A model generated the notes under the pieces. That model was not told where the DNA came from. It ran no database searches and was given only the letters and a program-made list of their open reading frames with translations. The position numbers and the translations under genes were made by a program. 64,000 nucleotides of DNA from Helianthus annuus. Lineage: Eukaryota > Streptophyta > Magnoliopsida > Asterales > Asteraceae. The stretch is taken from contig NC_035444.2 of the NCBI RefSeq assembly GCF_002127325.2, positions 81,891,870 through 81,955,869 on the forward strand, in the 5' to 3' direction. Within the stretch, counting starts at the first letter, position 1; every line of letters starts with the position of its first letter. This document shows, in pieces, positions 1 through 13,478 of this stretch.

Positions 1-3000
1 TGGAGGCTCCACTAAAGACGGCTTCAATTTAGTATCAATGCTCTCCTGTAAGCTCTCGACTTGGTGCGTCCATGTTGGTTTTCCTTCTCTAACCGCAAGC
101 ACCTCTAAACTCCTCACTTCCTCGTCTATGCTTTGCTCCACCTCCACCTGTGACCTGTCAAACATATAACAATCCTCCATTGTGTTTTCCCCATAAACAA
201 CTGTGTCGCAAAGAGGTATACACGTGTCAACAATGTCTGCCATAAAGCATTCATCATCAACTGGAGGGCTCATAAGTCCGGAAAAAACATGCAACCTCAA
301 CCTCCGGTTTCCAAACGTCATGTCAACCATTCCCGTTCTGCAATCAATTTGAGCATTTGCAGTTGCTAAGAACGGTCGACCCAAAATCACCGTAGGTTGT
401 TTGGTTGGGTCCTTGGCCACATAATCAAGTACAAGAAAGTCCACCGGATAGTAAAAATCCTCGATTTTCACTATCACATCCGAAACAATTCCACGGGGTA
501 GTTTAGGTGTCAAATCGGCTAACACCACGGTGGTGTTTGACGATTGAAGTGGACCAAACTCGTATTGGTCATACAAACTACCCGGTAAAATGCTTACACT
601 AGCACCAAGATCTAGAAGTGCCCGGTTGATTTTAAAATCGCCTACTTGAATTGAAATGATAGGCGCACCCGGATCTTGGAGCTTAGGTGGAAGTGCACCC
701 GAAAGAATCGAACTCACGTTTTCGGTTAAATCTAATTTTTTTGGAAATTTGTGAGTGCGTTTTGGGGTACACAAATCTTTCAAGTACTTAGCATACGACG
801 GTACTTGTTTGATTGCATCCAAAAGAGGTAAATTGATTTTTACTTGTTTGAAAATTTCCAACAACTCTTCTTGTTGTGGACCTCTTTTGTTTACAACTTT
901 TTTCATCGGTCCCTTCAATGCTTCGGGATAAGGGGCGGTATTAACCTCCACACCCTTTTCCTTAGCCTTGGGGACGGGAATGGCCACAACGGGAGTAACA
1001 TTATTCTTTTTCAAATCATTTTTATTTTGACCCGTTTGGCCATCCTCAAGCTCCTCATCACTAGCATCCTCCACCACCCCTTCAACAAATTGGGGTGGTG
1101 GTGTTTTGACACCATTATCAACAACTCGACCACTACGTAAAGTAACTTTATTAATTGGTACCTCACGTGTGTTCCTCGAGCTTGACCCTTGATGCTTAGG
1201 GTTTATGGTGGTGTCACTTGGAAGCTTCCCCATGCCTCCCTTTATTTGGGCCACTTCTTCCGCTAGTTGACCCACTTGTTTCGCCAATGCCTCGTGTGCT
1301 TTGTCTCGGATCTCATTTGCCTTCTTTATTTCTTTGACATCACTGTGAGTCTCCTTTTGCATGTTGAGCAAAGCATCCATCTTGGCACTCAAATCATCAC
1401 CACCGATTTGGTTGTTTGACCCACTTCCGTTACCGCCTTGGTTGTTGTAATTCTTTTGGTACCCACCTTGGTACCCTTGGTTGTAATTCCGTTGGTAGCC
1501 TCCTTGGTTACCACCTTGGCGGTTTTGGTATGATGACCCACTTCCTCCTTGATTACCCGATTGGAAATTCGGGTTCATTTGATTTGAAGCATTGCCATAC
1601 CGAAAGTTGGGGTGATTTCTCAAACCCGGATGGTAAGTGTTGGAGTTCATGTCATATTGTTTTCTATCTCCATACACTTGATTGACTTCTTCGGTGTAAC
1701 CACTCGACCCCATTGAACATTGCTCGGTCGCATGCCCAATATCCCCACATTCTTCACATACCGCAAACTGAACCGCGTTCACCTCTTTCTTCTTTTTCAG
1801 TTGAGCTATTTCCCGTTCTAAGGTGGAAATCCGGTCCTTGGAATCAAGATCGGGAAGTGACCGGGAAACTGGATGCCTCTTTGCTCTATCGGCCGATTCT
1901 TTTTCTTTGGATCGTTTGCTCATCCTTTCCAAGAATTCCCAATCATCATCCTCATGATTGCTCAAGAGGGTGCCATTGCTTGTCGTCTCAAGCCGATTCC
2001 AAGTTGCATCATCCAAACCCCGTACAAAGCATTTCACCAACTTCCATTTTTCTATTTGGTGATGTGGGCATCTCCTCATTAGCTCTTTGAATCGGGTAAA
2101 TGCTTCATGTAACGGCTCACTTGAAAGTTGACGAAATGACCGAATTTCATCTCTCGCATCGTCGGTCTTTGCCATGGAATAATATTCATCCAAAATGCTT
2201 GTTGCATTTGTTCCCAAGTTCGAATACTATTGGCCGGAAGTGTGAGGAACCACTGTTTTGCCTTATCTTTCAACGAAAATTGAAATAACCGAAGCTTCAC
2301 TTCCTCTAGTGCGAAATTATGCCCCCCCAATAGTGTCACAAATGGAAGAGAACTCCGTTAAATGTGTGTACGGCTCATCATTGGATCTCCCATTGAAGTG
2401 AGGAAGTATGTTGATGTAATGCGGTTTACAATCAAACATCCTCCTTTCGCATACTATCGGAGAATTATTCTCGGTCACTATCGGTCGGAAACGGTCATTT
2501 ACTCCCCGTGGAGGTTGTTGACGACGTTGTGGCCCATTAACTTCTTGATCGATCGGTCTTCGATTATCCCTTCTCTCACCTCTTTGATCCCCCCTTCGAT
2601 TATCCCTTGGGTTACCACCTCCCACGAAACGAGGAATCCGGTTAGGGTTTACATTGTTGTTGTTGTTATTGTTGTTGTAAAACCCCTCATTCCGGTTCCG
2701 TTGGTTGTTGTTTTGTGGTTGACGGTTGTTCCCATAACCATCGTTTCTTCCACCTCCGTAACCGTATTCATCTTCCCCAACATAATTGGCGTTTTGGTAA
2801 CCAAATTCCTCATCGTCATACCTTCTAGCATTGTAGACATTTCCCCTATTCACATAACCCCAATCTTCATCATCATTAGCCCGATCATCGTAATACCCCC
2901 CATCGTCTGAATTTTCCGTATGAATGCTTACGTGTTCCGGCGATTGATAACCGGGAACACTATACGGTTCGTCATCGGGGATTGCATTCCTTAAATCATC

Positions 3001-3303
3001 GATGTTGAAAAACGGGTCTTCATTCGCGGGATTGCCGCGATCACGGTTACCTCTACGATCGGAGTTGACATTCCGATCATCAAGGTTGATAGGTAACGAT
3101 GCTTGTCGGTGAAGGGGTTGTTGTTGAGGTGTTCGTTGGGTGTTGTTGATGTTTTGGTTTCGGAAAGGTGGAGTAGGTGGTCTTGCGTTGGTGTTACCAC
3201 CCGGTTGTTCTTGAGCGGGATAAAAGGTTCCTCGGGATTGGAATTGATTTGGGTTGAGGTTCTGGTTGGGGTTAAAGTCTTGGTTGGAGTTGTGGTTTGC
3301 CAT
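1..3303 (-). pseudogene. Athila-like gag-protease polyprotein, frameshifted and cut by window edge
   Basis: Gag starts at the ATG at 3303 (MANHNSNQDFN...), with a low-complexity N/Q/R-rich N-terminal third. A run of seven C (2322-2328, G on the coding strand) breaks the frame; one base fewer would join it to the retrotransposon gag core (KDKAKQWFLTLP...). Downstream a CCHC zinc knuckle, CEECGDIGHATEQC (C-x2-C-x4-H-x4-C), lies at about 1720-1765. The retropepsin motif ALLDLGAS is at about 601-625, and the typical ILGRPFLAT flap-side segment at about 361-395. The protein packages retroelement RNA (gag) and processes the polyprotein (protease). The stretch between 2079 and the knuckle reads well in a neighbouring frame. 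Lineage is inferred from motif style, not from a database search. Confidence 0.85.
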
Positions 3304-3594
3304 TGAATCGGTTTCAATGGTCGGTGTGAGTGGTGGTGTTTGGTTGGTTTGATTAGAAGCAAGAGTTGCTTCTAACCGGCTTGCTAGGTTCCTTCTTGCA
3401 AGTCTTTCAATCTCCGGTTCGTAGACTAAAGGTGAAGTCCTCCCGGAATTTCATGTACGCATGCACTACCTGTAACCTGCACAAGTAACACACCCCGCGT
3501 AACAAGGAAAAAGACAAGTACAAAAAGATAGCTAAGCAAATTAAACAGTTAATCACAACAATTCAAACAATATCCAAACACAAAGCGCACGCAC

Positions 3595-3612
3595 TCCCCG
3601 GCAACGGCGCCA
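3595..3612 (-). other. Primer binding site (tRNA-Asp type)
   Basis: On the minus strand this reads TGGCGCCGTTGCCGGGGA, complementary to the 3' end of plant tRNA-Asp. It lies five bases inside the LTR boundary, as expected for minus-strand priming in Athila/Tat elements. Confidence 0.9.
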
Positions 3613-3617
3613 AAATT

Positions 3618-5016
3618 TGATCGGAGTGTCGCACTCCGGTCAAAGATAATATTTATAAGCCCAAATTACCCTTAACAATGTGTTAGTGGTAGTAAGGGGT
3701 CGATCCACGAAGAGTATGTGGTTTGTGTATGGATTCGAATGAATTATAAACAATTGTCACAATTATGAAGCTTGCTAAAATATTTTTGGGTTTTTGTTTA
3801 ATTGAAAGATGTGAAATTGGATTACTGAAATTGAATTACTTACTTGACAACTACTACTTAACGATTGCACGAATTTTGGATATTAGAACAATAATAATAA
3901 AAAGGAATCACACCCGGTTTCGGTAATTATTAACCTAGGATTTCTACAAGTTCTAGTTTCAACTCAATTGCATTTGATTAACGGATTTAGTGTACCGTGA
4001 CTTAGGTGCTACTAACTATCAACGCCCCGAAGAACGGACAAAAAGACACTTTGTAATCAACACAAGTAAATCCTAACAATGATAATGCACAATTACATAT
4101 CACCGTTTCGTGAAGTCATAACTTTTAACATCGCTCGACAATTCACGAATTCGCAACAAATGTAACACTATTATCAAGAGTTTCAAAAATCAAATACAAA
4201 TTGTCACTAAGTTAAAACAAGAACAATTCAAAACCCTAGAATTAACAACTACCTACACCGGGGTGAAACCGAGATGATTAGCCGCTCATGGTTGAAGAAG
4301 CTTGATCACCGGATGTTTGGAACGCGGAAGGATTCATCTTGAAGCTTGCTTGAATGGAGAATGGTGAAGGTTAGTGATGGATGGTGATGGTGGAAAATGG
4401 TGAGTGATTCGATGAACTAGGGTTTGATGATTGGTGGTTGTATTGTGATGATGGTGATGATTCTCGGTTGTAGAGATGATGATAGATGGAATGGTTGGTG
4501 AATGATAGATGAATTAGGCTCCAAGATCAAGTTCAAAACTCAAAATAGAGTGTAACCCCCGAATTCAATGATTCCCAGCCAATAAAATTCGAGATTAACC
4601 CTTTAATCATCAAATTTCGCGTTTTGAAAAACCATCACCCGTCGCCGACGGGCCTGACCCCGTCGCCGACGGGTCCCCAAAAGCACAAATGCCTCCGACG
4701 GGCTAAATGACTGGTTACGGGAAAAAAGTGCCTACGGGTTTATCTGGAAGGCGTCGCCGACGGTCTGGACCCCGTCGGCGACGGGCTCTCCTTTGTGAAT
4801 CCTCCGTTTTCCACTCCTAACTCTCCCGGTTGATCCATGACGCGTTCTGGTGCTTCGGTTTTCGACCTGGTGATCCGTAAAGCTCCCGAAAAGCTCCTTA
4901 AACTTCATTAAACCTGTAAAACACAAATCTAATTAAAAGTAGGCTATTCCCGATAAAAAGTCAAGTAAAAACATCAACTTAAGCATTAACGAACACCGGT
5001 TTTCAACCACGCATCA
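3618..5016 (-). repeat. 5' LTR of the Athila-type element
   Basis: On the minus strand it opens TGATGCGTGG and closes ...CCGATCA beside the primer site, giving TGAT/ATCA ends and about 1.4 kb. The following bases ATAAC (5017-5021) are a likely half of a target duplication whose mate is off-window. It carries four copies of a GC-rich dyad based on CCCGTCGCCGACGGG at 4638-4673 and 4751-4785. Confidence 0.82.
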
Positions 5017-6533
5017 ATAACCTGAGTTTTGATAAAAGTTCGTAAATTATTATATAATGTGACCAAAACGCTCTTTTGGCGCATAGTATGGTTTAAACCA
5101 TAATTTTCATATCAAACTATTACCTACTGATATTATAACATAATTAAAGTGTTATAACAGAATGTACTTGTTCCTAACTCAGATTCTTATGCAAGTTCTT
5201 AATTTACGTCACATAATGACTAAAATGCCCTTATGGTGCATATTTTGATTTCAAAACCTTAATGGCCATATAAGTTGATAACCTACTGATGTTACAACTT
5301 ATTTAAAGTACTTTGGCATATAGCACTTGTTTATGACTCATCCGGTTACCCGATATCGCTTATATGCGTACGGCTGAGCTTATGTAACTAGTTTACATAA
5401 GTTTACCGAAATGGGTCAAATCTTATCATTTTTATTTCAAATTCTAGAATGTATATTGTTTGCCCATATTATACAAGTCTTAGTACTTGTTGGGTTTAAA
5501 CTACATTCTATTCCGGTCATCGCTTAGTCAAGCGTATCGTACCGTTTACGATAATTTAAGTTAACCAGTCCAAGTCTATGACTTGAATAGGACCCGTTAA
5601 CATTCTAATTGGTTATTTATACCATCATTCCAGACTAGGGCCTTCCATTAAATTGCAATCAACCTTAGTTAATTGAATTACGGCTGTGCTATTTATAAGT
5701 CTTGCATATTAAGACGAGTTTTAGCCAGGTAAATACTCTTAACCTATTTCCACTATACGGGCTTGGGATATGATAAATTATTACCGCTTGGTCGGGTATG
5801 GGATCATATGTCGGATTGTGACTACAAAATCGTTGTAACCCATTTTAATCTGTTTTGTCTGATAACTTAAACATTGGGGGTTAACACGACCGTGTCCTGG
5901 ATATCCTCGGCTCATTTAAGTTACTAATGGCCATGACTGAGCACGGGGTGTAAGCATACACCTGACATATTCTAATGCTATTATACAATGTTTTTCTTAC
6001 CCATTAATTGGGGATACCCATTTGTGGGTTTTAAGTGGCGTTTTGGTTAATCATGTTATTCGGTTTCTGCACCGGACCTAATATGTATTGACAGGCATGT
6101 AATACTGTATACAATATCATTTTGAATTGTCCCAAGTTATTTATGAAAATGATGTGCCTTGTGCACTTAAAATGATTTTTGATATGTTTTTAAAATGAGT
6201 CGGTTTTTTGTATTTACCATTGTAAACTAACGTATTTTCAAAAGACTAAGTTACGGGTTGCAAGGATACGTAAATAGGCTGGAAGTTGCCTGGTAATGCT
6301 AGAAGAGGAATTTGCAACTCCTTTGCATAAAGCCTAGTAGTCTGAATATTTCATTTTGTACATTTTCGATCCGCATGTGTATCTTTATTACAAGCTGTCT
6401 GTATATATTATTTTGAACACTTAGACATTATTTTTGAACACTCGGACATTATCTGTGTTTGTGTATTTGATATCAATCGTCACGTACTCCCCAACCAGGC
6501 CCACCGGGATGTTGTCGGAATGACGGGGTGTGA
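5017..6533. repeat. Probable old LTR remnant, noncoding
   Basis: There is no credible ORF. The right end, ...GACGGGGTGTGACA at about 6520-6533, resembles the termini of Tekay-type chromovirus LTRs. An internal pair of diverged units of about 170 bp (near 5055 and 5215) share 'aaaacgctcttttggcgcat'-like and 'acctactgat' segments. It appears to be the host sequence into which the Athila-type element inserted. Assignment to a lineage is inference. Confidence 0.5.
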
Positions 6534-6619
6534 CATCACATATTACAATAATCCAAACATAGTTTTTACATCTATTTCACATATTTTAAGAATTATAACC
6601 AAGACGTAACCTACTCAAA

Positions 6620-6875
6620 ACCCCCTAATCATACCAAATCGCATGTATCACACTAAACCATTATCAAAACTCCCCTAATCATATAAAATCGCATGTATCA
6701 GACAAAACCCTTACCAATCATACCAAATCGCATGTATCACACTAAAACATTATCAAAACTCCCCTAATCATATAAAATCACATGTATCAGACAAAACCCT
6801 TGCCAAACACCACTAATCATACAAAATCGCATGTGTCGTACAAAACCCTTATCAAACCCCATTATCAGATCGCAT
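6620..6875. repeat. Minisatellite of about 47-bp units
   Basis: About five imperfect tandem units built on 'ctaatcatacaaaatcgcat', followed by 'gtatcagacaaaaccctta'. Units start near 6627, 6674, 6716, 6764 and 6812 and alternate between two subtypes ('cacactaaaacatt' and 'cagacaaaaccctt'). Confidence 0.8.
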
Positions 6876-7837
6876 GTATAATCAATAACCTGGATTCATC
6901 TTCTTTGATTGTGCTCAATCGTTGTTAGTCTTGCTCCGTTTCTCCTTTACAACTCCCAAATCAGTAGTCCTCATTAACGTTTGATGAAATCGCACCGGAA
7001 GAATTGAACGGAGGTTGGGGAAGAAGAATGTAAGGTTTTTTATTTTAATTTAGGGTATGATTTTGAAGTATCTTCGCTGATTTACAGGGATTATGATTTC
7101 ACAATGACGATTTTAACCTTCGCGATATGATTTATATATATTAATTTGATTAATTTAATTATATAAATTAGTTTCGCCCGCGTTTAAATGATGGAAGATC
7201 GTACGGCTGTGAGCATCGCGTACATATTGTACGATAAAGGACATCGCGTATATATATAGGATTCGGTTCAAATGAAAACCACCATGAGTTGTGAGAACCG
7301 CTATCAAGGCGTAAAAAAACTTGCATCAGTCAAAACTAACGACTCGACAATTTTTTTTTACTTTTTTTACAGATGTGTTTATACTGTTTTCATCTACGTT
7401 TGTGCAAAAGAATTTTCGCCCAACTCACACGGGATCAAAAAGTTCTCACGGTTCTCACAACTCGTAGTGATTCTCATTTTAACTCATCCCTATATATATA
7501 TAGGGTTAGCGTAAAATGAAAACTTATACGAAAGGCTTTTTTTTAAAAAAAAATATTTACCAAAAATTCTAAAAAAAATCAATTTTCCCAAAAAAAAACC
7601 CAGTTTTTTTTCATTTATGGCACTTATAAATGCTGTAAAAAGTGATGTCATGCTTATGTCATTAGTTTTTACAGCTACTGTAACGGGCCGAAAAACACCA
7701 CTTCGAAATATTATTTTTACGGTAGTCTTTTCTAACATTTTAATCTAGGGCTGTGAAAAAAATGGGGGCAAAACTCGCACGAGAAAACCGAGTACTCTAA
7801 GTCTCACAACTCGGAAGGGTTTTCCCTTGATCTTGAT

Positions 7838-7876
<39 letters not shown>

Positions 7877-8010
7877 TTTTTAGAGTATTACCAATTTATT
7901 TATAGTTTGTACAAGTAACTAAGAAAAGGAAGGTTTTTTATAAGTTCAGAGTACGGCTGGCAAATTGTGTCTTACCGGGTTTAACAGGTATCTGACGCTC
8001 GTATAACAGA
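6876..8010. other. AT-rich intergenic DNA with MITE-like units and TA runs
   Basis: No gene is supported. A unit at about 7258-7489 has related ends ('aaatgaaaaccaccatgagt' and the complement of 'gtagtgattctcattttaac'), both with an adjoining 'gttgtgagaacc' segment. It is bordered by short TATATA runs and looks like a decayed TIR element in a TA target. A second AT-rich unit follows (about 7502-7840), then a (TA)n run at about 7842-7873. Open frames here are low complexity. Confidence 0.45.
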
Positions 8011-8011
8011 A

Positions 8012-8640
8012 GTATTAAATATGAATACAACTCGTTTAACTACTTGATATCTCATGTCTATAACACAGTTTAAGCAAACCATAAGTGAGTATGAAATTAA
8101 TTGATTTTTTAGCCCAATGGTTTCTACGTTTGCATCTTTTTTTAGAACTCATGCGTTGCGACAGTACTACTATAAACCAAACAAAAAATAGACATAAAAA
8201 CGTTGAATTACACACGCACGTTACACGGATTATTACGCAAAGCATTATTGTATAAAAGAATAACCAAGTCGAAACGATAACAAAACCCATGTAAAAAAAC
8301 TATGAAAGTACAGTACCAACCCGGAAATATAGAAGTAGTAATATTAATAACCATATTATATAAGTTTACTTGTATTTATATTTGTATCTCTAGATATAAT
8401 GATTATTATATTAAGATAATCATATTTTAATAATATTAATATAAGAATATTCATAACAAATATTATTCACCAAAACAATATAAATAAATAAAATATAATA
8501 GGTTTTTAGAAATAAAATATATATTTAAACCTTAGCAACAACAATTAATCAAAAACAACATAGCCATAAAAAATATCTAATTTTAACAATACCGAACTAT
8601 TTATTTTATCAACATAACTATTTTTTTATATTTGAACAAA
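8012..8640. repeat. Direct duplicate of 9031-9653
   Basis: The stretch from 'agtattaaatatgaatacaa' to 'atatttgaacaaat' is repeated with small differences at 9031-9653. This copy abuts the outer end of the large inverted repeat at about 8636. The other copy lies inside the left arm, with an inverted copy inside the right arm. Confidence 0.85.
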
Positions 8641-11142
8641 TGGATCTGGCTAATCATTCAGGAGCAGACTACAGCATGTAGATTGTTCATGGCATTTCAA
8701 GGGCTCAATTGAGAAAGGTAAAATCCAAAGCCATTTAAACTAATGGAGAAAGTCAGAGGCGAAATTGCAAAAAAAAAGATAGTCAAACTATGTTATAAAA
8801 TTAAAAATTAAAAAAATTGTTTTATAAAATCTTATTTGGAGTGAAACACAATTATAATATCAAGGTGTGATTTTGAGTCAATAACGATGATCTATATATA
8901 TTACCACCTAAAGCCTTTAGACGTGTAAAATTTGTATTATATAAAAAATTGAAGATACTTCAAATTTTATTTTTGTTTTTATTTTTTCATATGTGTTTAG
9001 ATTATCTAAGTGTGCTTGTCATATGTCAGGCCAGTATTAAATGTGAATACAACTCGTTTAACTAGTTGATATCTCATGTCTATAACTCAGCTTAAGCAAA
9101 CCATAAGTGAGTATGAAATTAATTGATTTTTTAGCCCAATGGTTTCTACGTTTGCATCTTTTTTTAGAACTCATGCGTTGTGACAGTACTACTAAACCAA
9201 ACAAAAAATAGACATATAAATTTTGAATTACACACACACGTTACACGGATTATTACGCAAAACATTATTGTATAAAAGAATAACCAAGTCGAAACGATAA
9301 CAAAACCCATGTAAAAAAACTATAAAAGTACAGTACCAACCCGGAAATATAAACGTAGTAATATTAATAACCATATTATATAGGTTTTCTTGTATTTCTA
9401 TTTATATCTCTAGATATAATGATTATATAATCATATTTTAATAATATTAATATAAGAATATTAATAACAAATATTATTCACGAAAACAATATAAATAAAT
9501 AAAATATAATAGGTTTTTAAAAATAAAATATATATTTAAACCTTAGCAACAACAATTAATCAAAAACAGCATAGCCATAAAAAAATATGTAATTTTAACA
9601 ATACTGAACTATTTATTTTATCAACATAACTATTTTTATATTTGAACAAATAATAAGAGTGTATATAATATATTTGTAGTCTTAGCTACTTAGTCGATTA
9701 ATTCTTTTTAACTTTTCAAAACACATTATAAGTCCTTTTTAACTTTTCAAAAAGTTAATAAGTTATAAGTTCATGAAAATAAGGAATCCCAAACACCCAC
9801 ATCATCGTGACCCCACACCTTCAATCACTGTTATCTCATGGTCGGCCCATGCCATGTTTCTTCACTTGCTCCCATTTCAAATACAACCCACATCTTCATC
9901 TTCTTCGAAATTTCTGAGTGGTGGCTGAACATATCTACAGGAATCGCAACCGACCGGTTGTTTGTCGTGACGCCGGCTGTAGTCTGGTGGTCAACCGCCT
10001 CTGATCGGTAGTGGTGGTGGTGCCCGACGGTGGATGCAGTGTTGACCGTTGAAGACGCCTCTGAACAAATACTTGTACACTTAGGTTTTTTTTTTCTTTG
10101 TACCTGCAAGGAGGAAGGGGTCATCTGGTGGTTGATTTTTCTTGTAAATAGAAACAAGAGTAAATTTCACTTTTTGTCCTTTATGTATTATCTGAATTTT
10201 GAAGCGTACCCTTTAAAAGTTTTAATTTCAGTTTATGTCCTTAAATCACATGTTTTATATCACTTTAAGTCCTTTACACCAAATTGAGTTAAATTACTCA
10301 GTTAGGTTTATTTAATGCAAGGGTATTATATGTGATTTTATCAAAATCTTGTTATTACAGAGGAAGCTATTAACCAAAGGGAAAGAAATCAAGAAGCAAG
10401 TAAGAAGAAAATCAAGAAAGCTTCAATCTCGAATGAAAATAGGATTTCTAATTACATAATATTTATATATAAACCAAGTATAAATGCATCATTATCAAGT
10501 ATAGGGACTGTAGGAAGCCGAATGTCTTTTTCTTCTGTACCTATGAATTTGTTCTCGTCATTTGTATTGCTTCTTTCGTAACTATGCCCAGAACGTTTGC
10601 TTGATGCTTCTCTCCGATTTGAGTTCTCTTTTTCGGTTCTCTGAAATGGTTATATGCATCATTATCAAGTATAGGACTGCAGGAAGCCGGACGTATTTTT
10701 CTTCTGTACCTATGAATTTGTTCTCCTCATTTTTATTGTTTCTTTCGTAACTATGCCCCGAACGTTTGCTTGATGCTTCTCTCCGATTTGAGTTCTCTTT
10801 TTCGGTTCTCTGAAATGGTTAAATGCATCATTATCAAGTATAGGGACTGCAGTAAGCCGGACGTCTTTTTCTTCTTTACCTATGAATTTGTTCTCCTCAT
10901 TTTTATTGTTTCTTTCGTAACTATGTCCGGAACGTTTGCTTGATGCTTCTCTCCGATTTGAGTTCTCTTTTTTGGTTCTCTGAAATGGTCACCAGAAGAT
11001 TGTTCATATCTAAGCCACACTGAACAACAATCACCTGCTTTCATTCTGTTACCCATCTAATACATAAAAAGAAAATAGAAAGGATTTATGAGCTCTCAAT
11101 GTCAATCAAATAAAATGCGCAAGTCATTTTCTAGATCATTTA
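8636..11142 (+). repeat. Left arm of large inverted repeat
   Basis: Begins 'acaaatggatctggctaatc' and runs to 'tcattttctagatcattta'. The same sequence returns in reverse complement from 14474 down to about 11189, separated by a spacer of about 45 bp. The arm contains one 620-bp direct-repeat copy (9031-9653), a His/Thr-rich low-complexity stretch (9831-10157), a MULE-like end (10157-10350) and three tandem units of about 169 bp (10483-10990). Confidence 0.9.
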
Positions 11143-12176
11143 AGAACAAAACTACCTAAAGTAACATGAAGTATTTATGATCTGTTGTTAAATGATCTAG
11201 AAAATGACTTGCACATTTTAGTTGATTGACATTGAGAGCTCATAAATCCTTTCTATTTTCTTTTTGTGTATTAGATGGGTAACAGAATGAAAGCAGGTGA
11301 TTGTTGTTCAGTGTGGCTTAGATATGAACAATTTTCTGGTGACCATTTCAGAGAACCAAAAAAGAGAACTCAAATCGGAGAGAAGCATCAAGCAAACGTT
11401 CCGGACATAGTTACGAAAGAAACAATAAAAATGAGGAGAACAAATTCATAGGTACAGAAGAAAAAGGCGTCCGACTTACTGCAGTCCCTATACTTGATAA
11501 TGATGCATTTAACCATTTCAGAGAACCGAAAGAGAGAACTCAAATCGGAGAGAAGCATCAAGCAAACGTTCCGGGCATAGTTACGAAAGAAACAATAAAA
11601 ATGAGGAGAACAAAATCATAGGTATAGAAGAAAAATACATCCGGCTTCCTGCAGTCCATATACTTGATAATGATGCATTTAACCATTTCAGAGAACCGAA
11701 AAAGAGAACTCAAATCGGAGAGAAGCATCAAGCAAACGTTCCGGACATAGTTACGAAAGAAGCAATAAAAATGAGGAGAACAAATTCATAGGTACAGAAG
11801 AAAAAGACATTCGGCTTCCTGCAGTCCCTATACTTGATAATGATGCATTTATACTTGGTTTATATATAAATCTTATGTAATTAGAAATCCTATTTTCATT
11901 CAAGATTGAAGCTTTCTTGATTTTCTTCTTACTTGCTTCTTGATTTCTTTCCCTTTGGTTAATAGCTTCCTCTGTAATAACAAGATTTTGATAAAATCAC
12001 ATATAATACCCTTGCATTAAATAAACCTAACTGAGTAATTTAACTCAATTTGGTGTAAAGGACTTAAAGTGATATAAAACATGTGATTTAAGGACATAAA
12101 CTGAAATTAAAACTTTTAAAGGGTACGCTTCAAAATTCAGATAATACATAAAGGACAAAAAGTGAAATTTACTCTT
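10157..12176. mobile_element. MULE-like terminal inverted repeats inside the palindrome
   Basis: 'gagtaaatttcactttttgt' followed by 'cctttatgtatta' at 10157 is mirrored at about 12120-12176. The GAGTAAATT-type start with a 'tgtcctttatg' subterminal segment matches the element at 31031-32522, which has a 9-bp target duplication. No target duplication can be tested here, because the flanks are themselves part of the palindrome. Confidence 0.55.
10483..10990 (+). repeat. Three tandem units of about 169 bp
   Basis: Each unit begins 'gcatcattatcaagtatagg' and ends 'ttctctgaaatggtt', with starts near 10487, 10655 and 10825. Three inverted units are at about 11340-11860 in the other arm. Confidence 0.88.
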
Positions 12177-13433
12177 GTTTCTATTTACAAGAAAAATCAA
12201 CCACCAGATGACCCCTTCCTCCTTGCAGGTACAAAGAAAAAAAAACCTAAGTGTACAAGTATTTGTTCAGAGGCGTCTTCAACGATCACCACTGCATCCA
12301 CCGCCGGGCACCACCACCACCACTACCGATCAGAGGCGGTTGACCACCACACTACAGCTGGCGTCACGACAAACAACCGATCGGTTGCGATTCTTGTAGA
12401 TCTGTTCAGCCACCACTCAGAAATTTCGAAGAAGATGAAGATGTGGGTTGTATATGAAATGGGAGCAGGTGAAGAAACATGGCATGGGCCGAGCATGAGG
12501 TAACAGTGGTTGAAGGTGTGGGGTCACGATGATGTGGGTGTTTGGGATTCCTTATTTTCATCAACTTATAACTTATTAACTTTTTGAAAAGTTAATAAGG
12601 ACTTATAATGTGTTTTGAAAAGTTAAAAAGAATTAATCGACTAAGTAGCTAAGACTACAAATATATTATATACACTCTTATTATTTGTTCAAATATAAAA
12701 ATAGTTATGTTGATAAAATAAATAGTTCAGTATTGTTAAAATTAGATATTTTTTATGCCTATGCTGTTTTTGATTAATTGTTGTTGCTAAGGTTTAAATA
12801 TATATTTTATTTTTAAAAACCTATTATATTTTATTTATTTATATTGTTTTCGTGAATAATATTTGTTATGAATATTCATATATTAATATTATTAAAATAT
12901 GATTATCTTAATATAATAATCATTATATCTAGAGATACAAATAGAAATACAAGTAAACCTATATAATATGGTTATTAATATTACTACGTTTATATTTCCG
13001 GGTTGGTACTGTACTTTTATAGTTTTTTTACATGGGTTTTGTTATCGTTTCGACTTGGTTATTCTTTTATACAATAATGTTTTGCGTAATAATCCGTGTA
13101 ACGCGTGTGTGTAATTCAACATTTTTATGTCTATTTTTTGTTTGGTTTAGTAGTACTGTCGCAACGCATGAGTTCTAAAAAAAGATGCAAACGTAGAAAC
13201 CATTGGGCTAAAAAATCAATTAATTTCATACTCACTTATGGTTTGCTTAAGCTGTGTTATAGACATGAGATATCAAGTAGTTAAACGAGTTGTATTCACA
13301 TTTAATACTTGTGTTAATTTACTTTTATACCCTTTATGGTTAAAAGAAAGAAAAAATTAAACAAATTAAAATGAGTGGCTGTAAAAAGTTCTGCAAGTTC
13401 TGTAATTTTTTTTGGTTCTGAAATGATCTTGAT

Positions 13434-13478
<45 letters not shown>

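Larger units (their letters stand above)
1..5016 (-). mobile_element. Athila-type Ty3/gypsy LTR retrotransposon, 5' part
   Basis: Read on the minus strand the order is LTR (5016 to 3618), primer binding site, untranslated leader, gag, then a retropepsin region that runs off the left edge. The primer site matches the 3' end of plant tRNA-Asp, as is usual in Athila/Tat elements. The long Asn/Gln/Gly-rich gag with one zinc knuckle and the DLGAS-type protease agree with Athila. Reverse transcriptase, integrase and the other LTR must lie outside the window, so insertion age cannot be judged. Confidence 0.88.

Noticed and set aside
844..2910. Plus-strand ORFs across the Athila gag-protease
   Set aside because: Shadows of the minus-strand polyprotein, which carries the recognisable zinc knuckle and protease motifs.
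7842..7873. (TA)n runs as promoters or origins
   Set aside because: Simple TA microsatellites next to MITE-like ends; nothing ties them to a gene.
9831..12503. Two His-rich ORFs of about 110 codons in opposite arms of the palindrome as a gene pair
   Set aside because: Low-complexity His/Thr-coding CACC repeats inside MULE-like inverted repeats, with no start context or domain; duplicated only because the DNA is palindromic.
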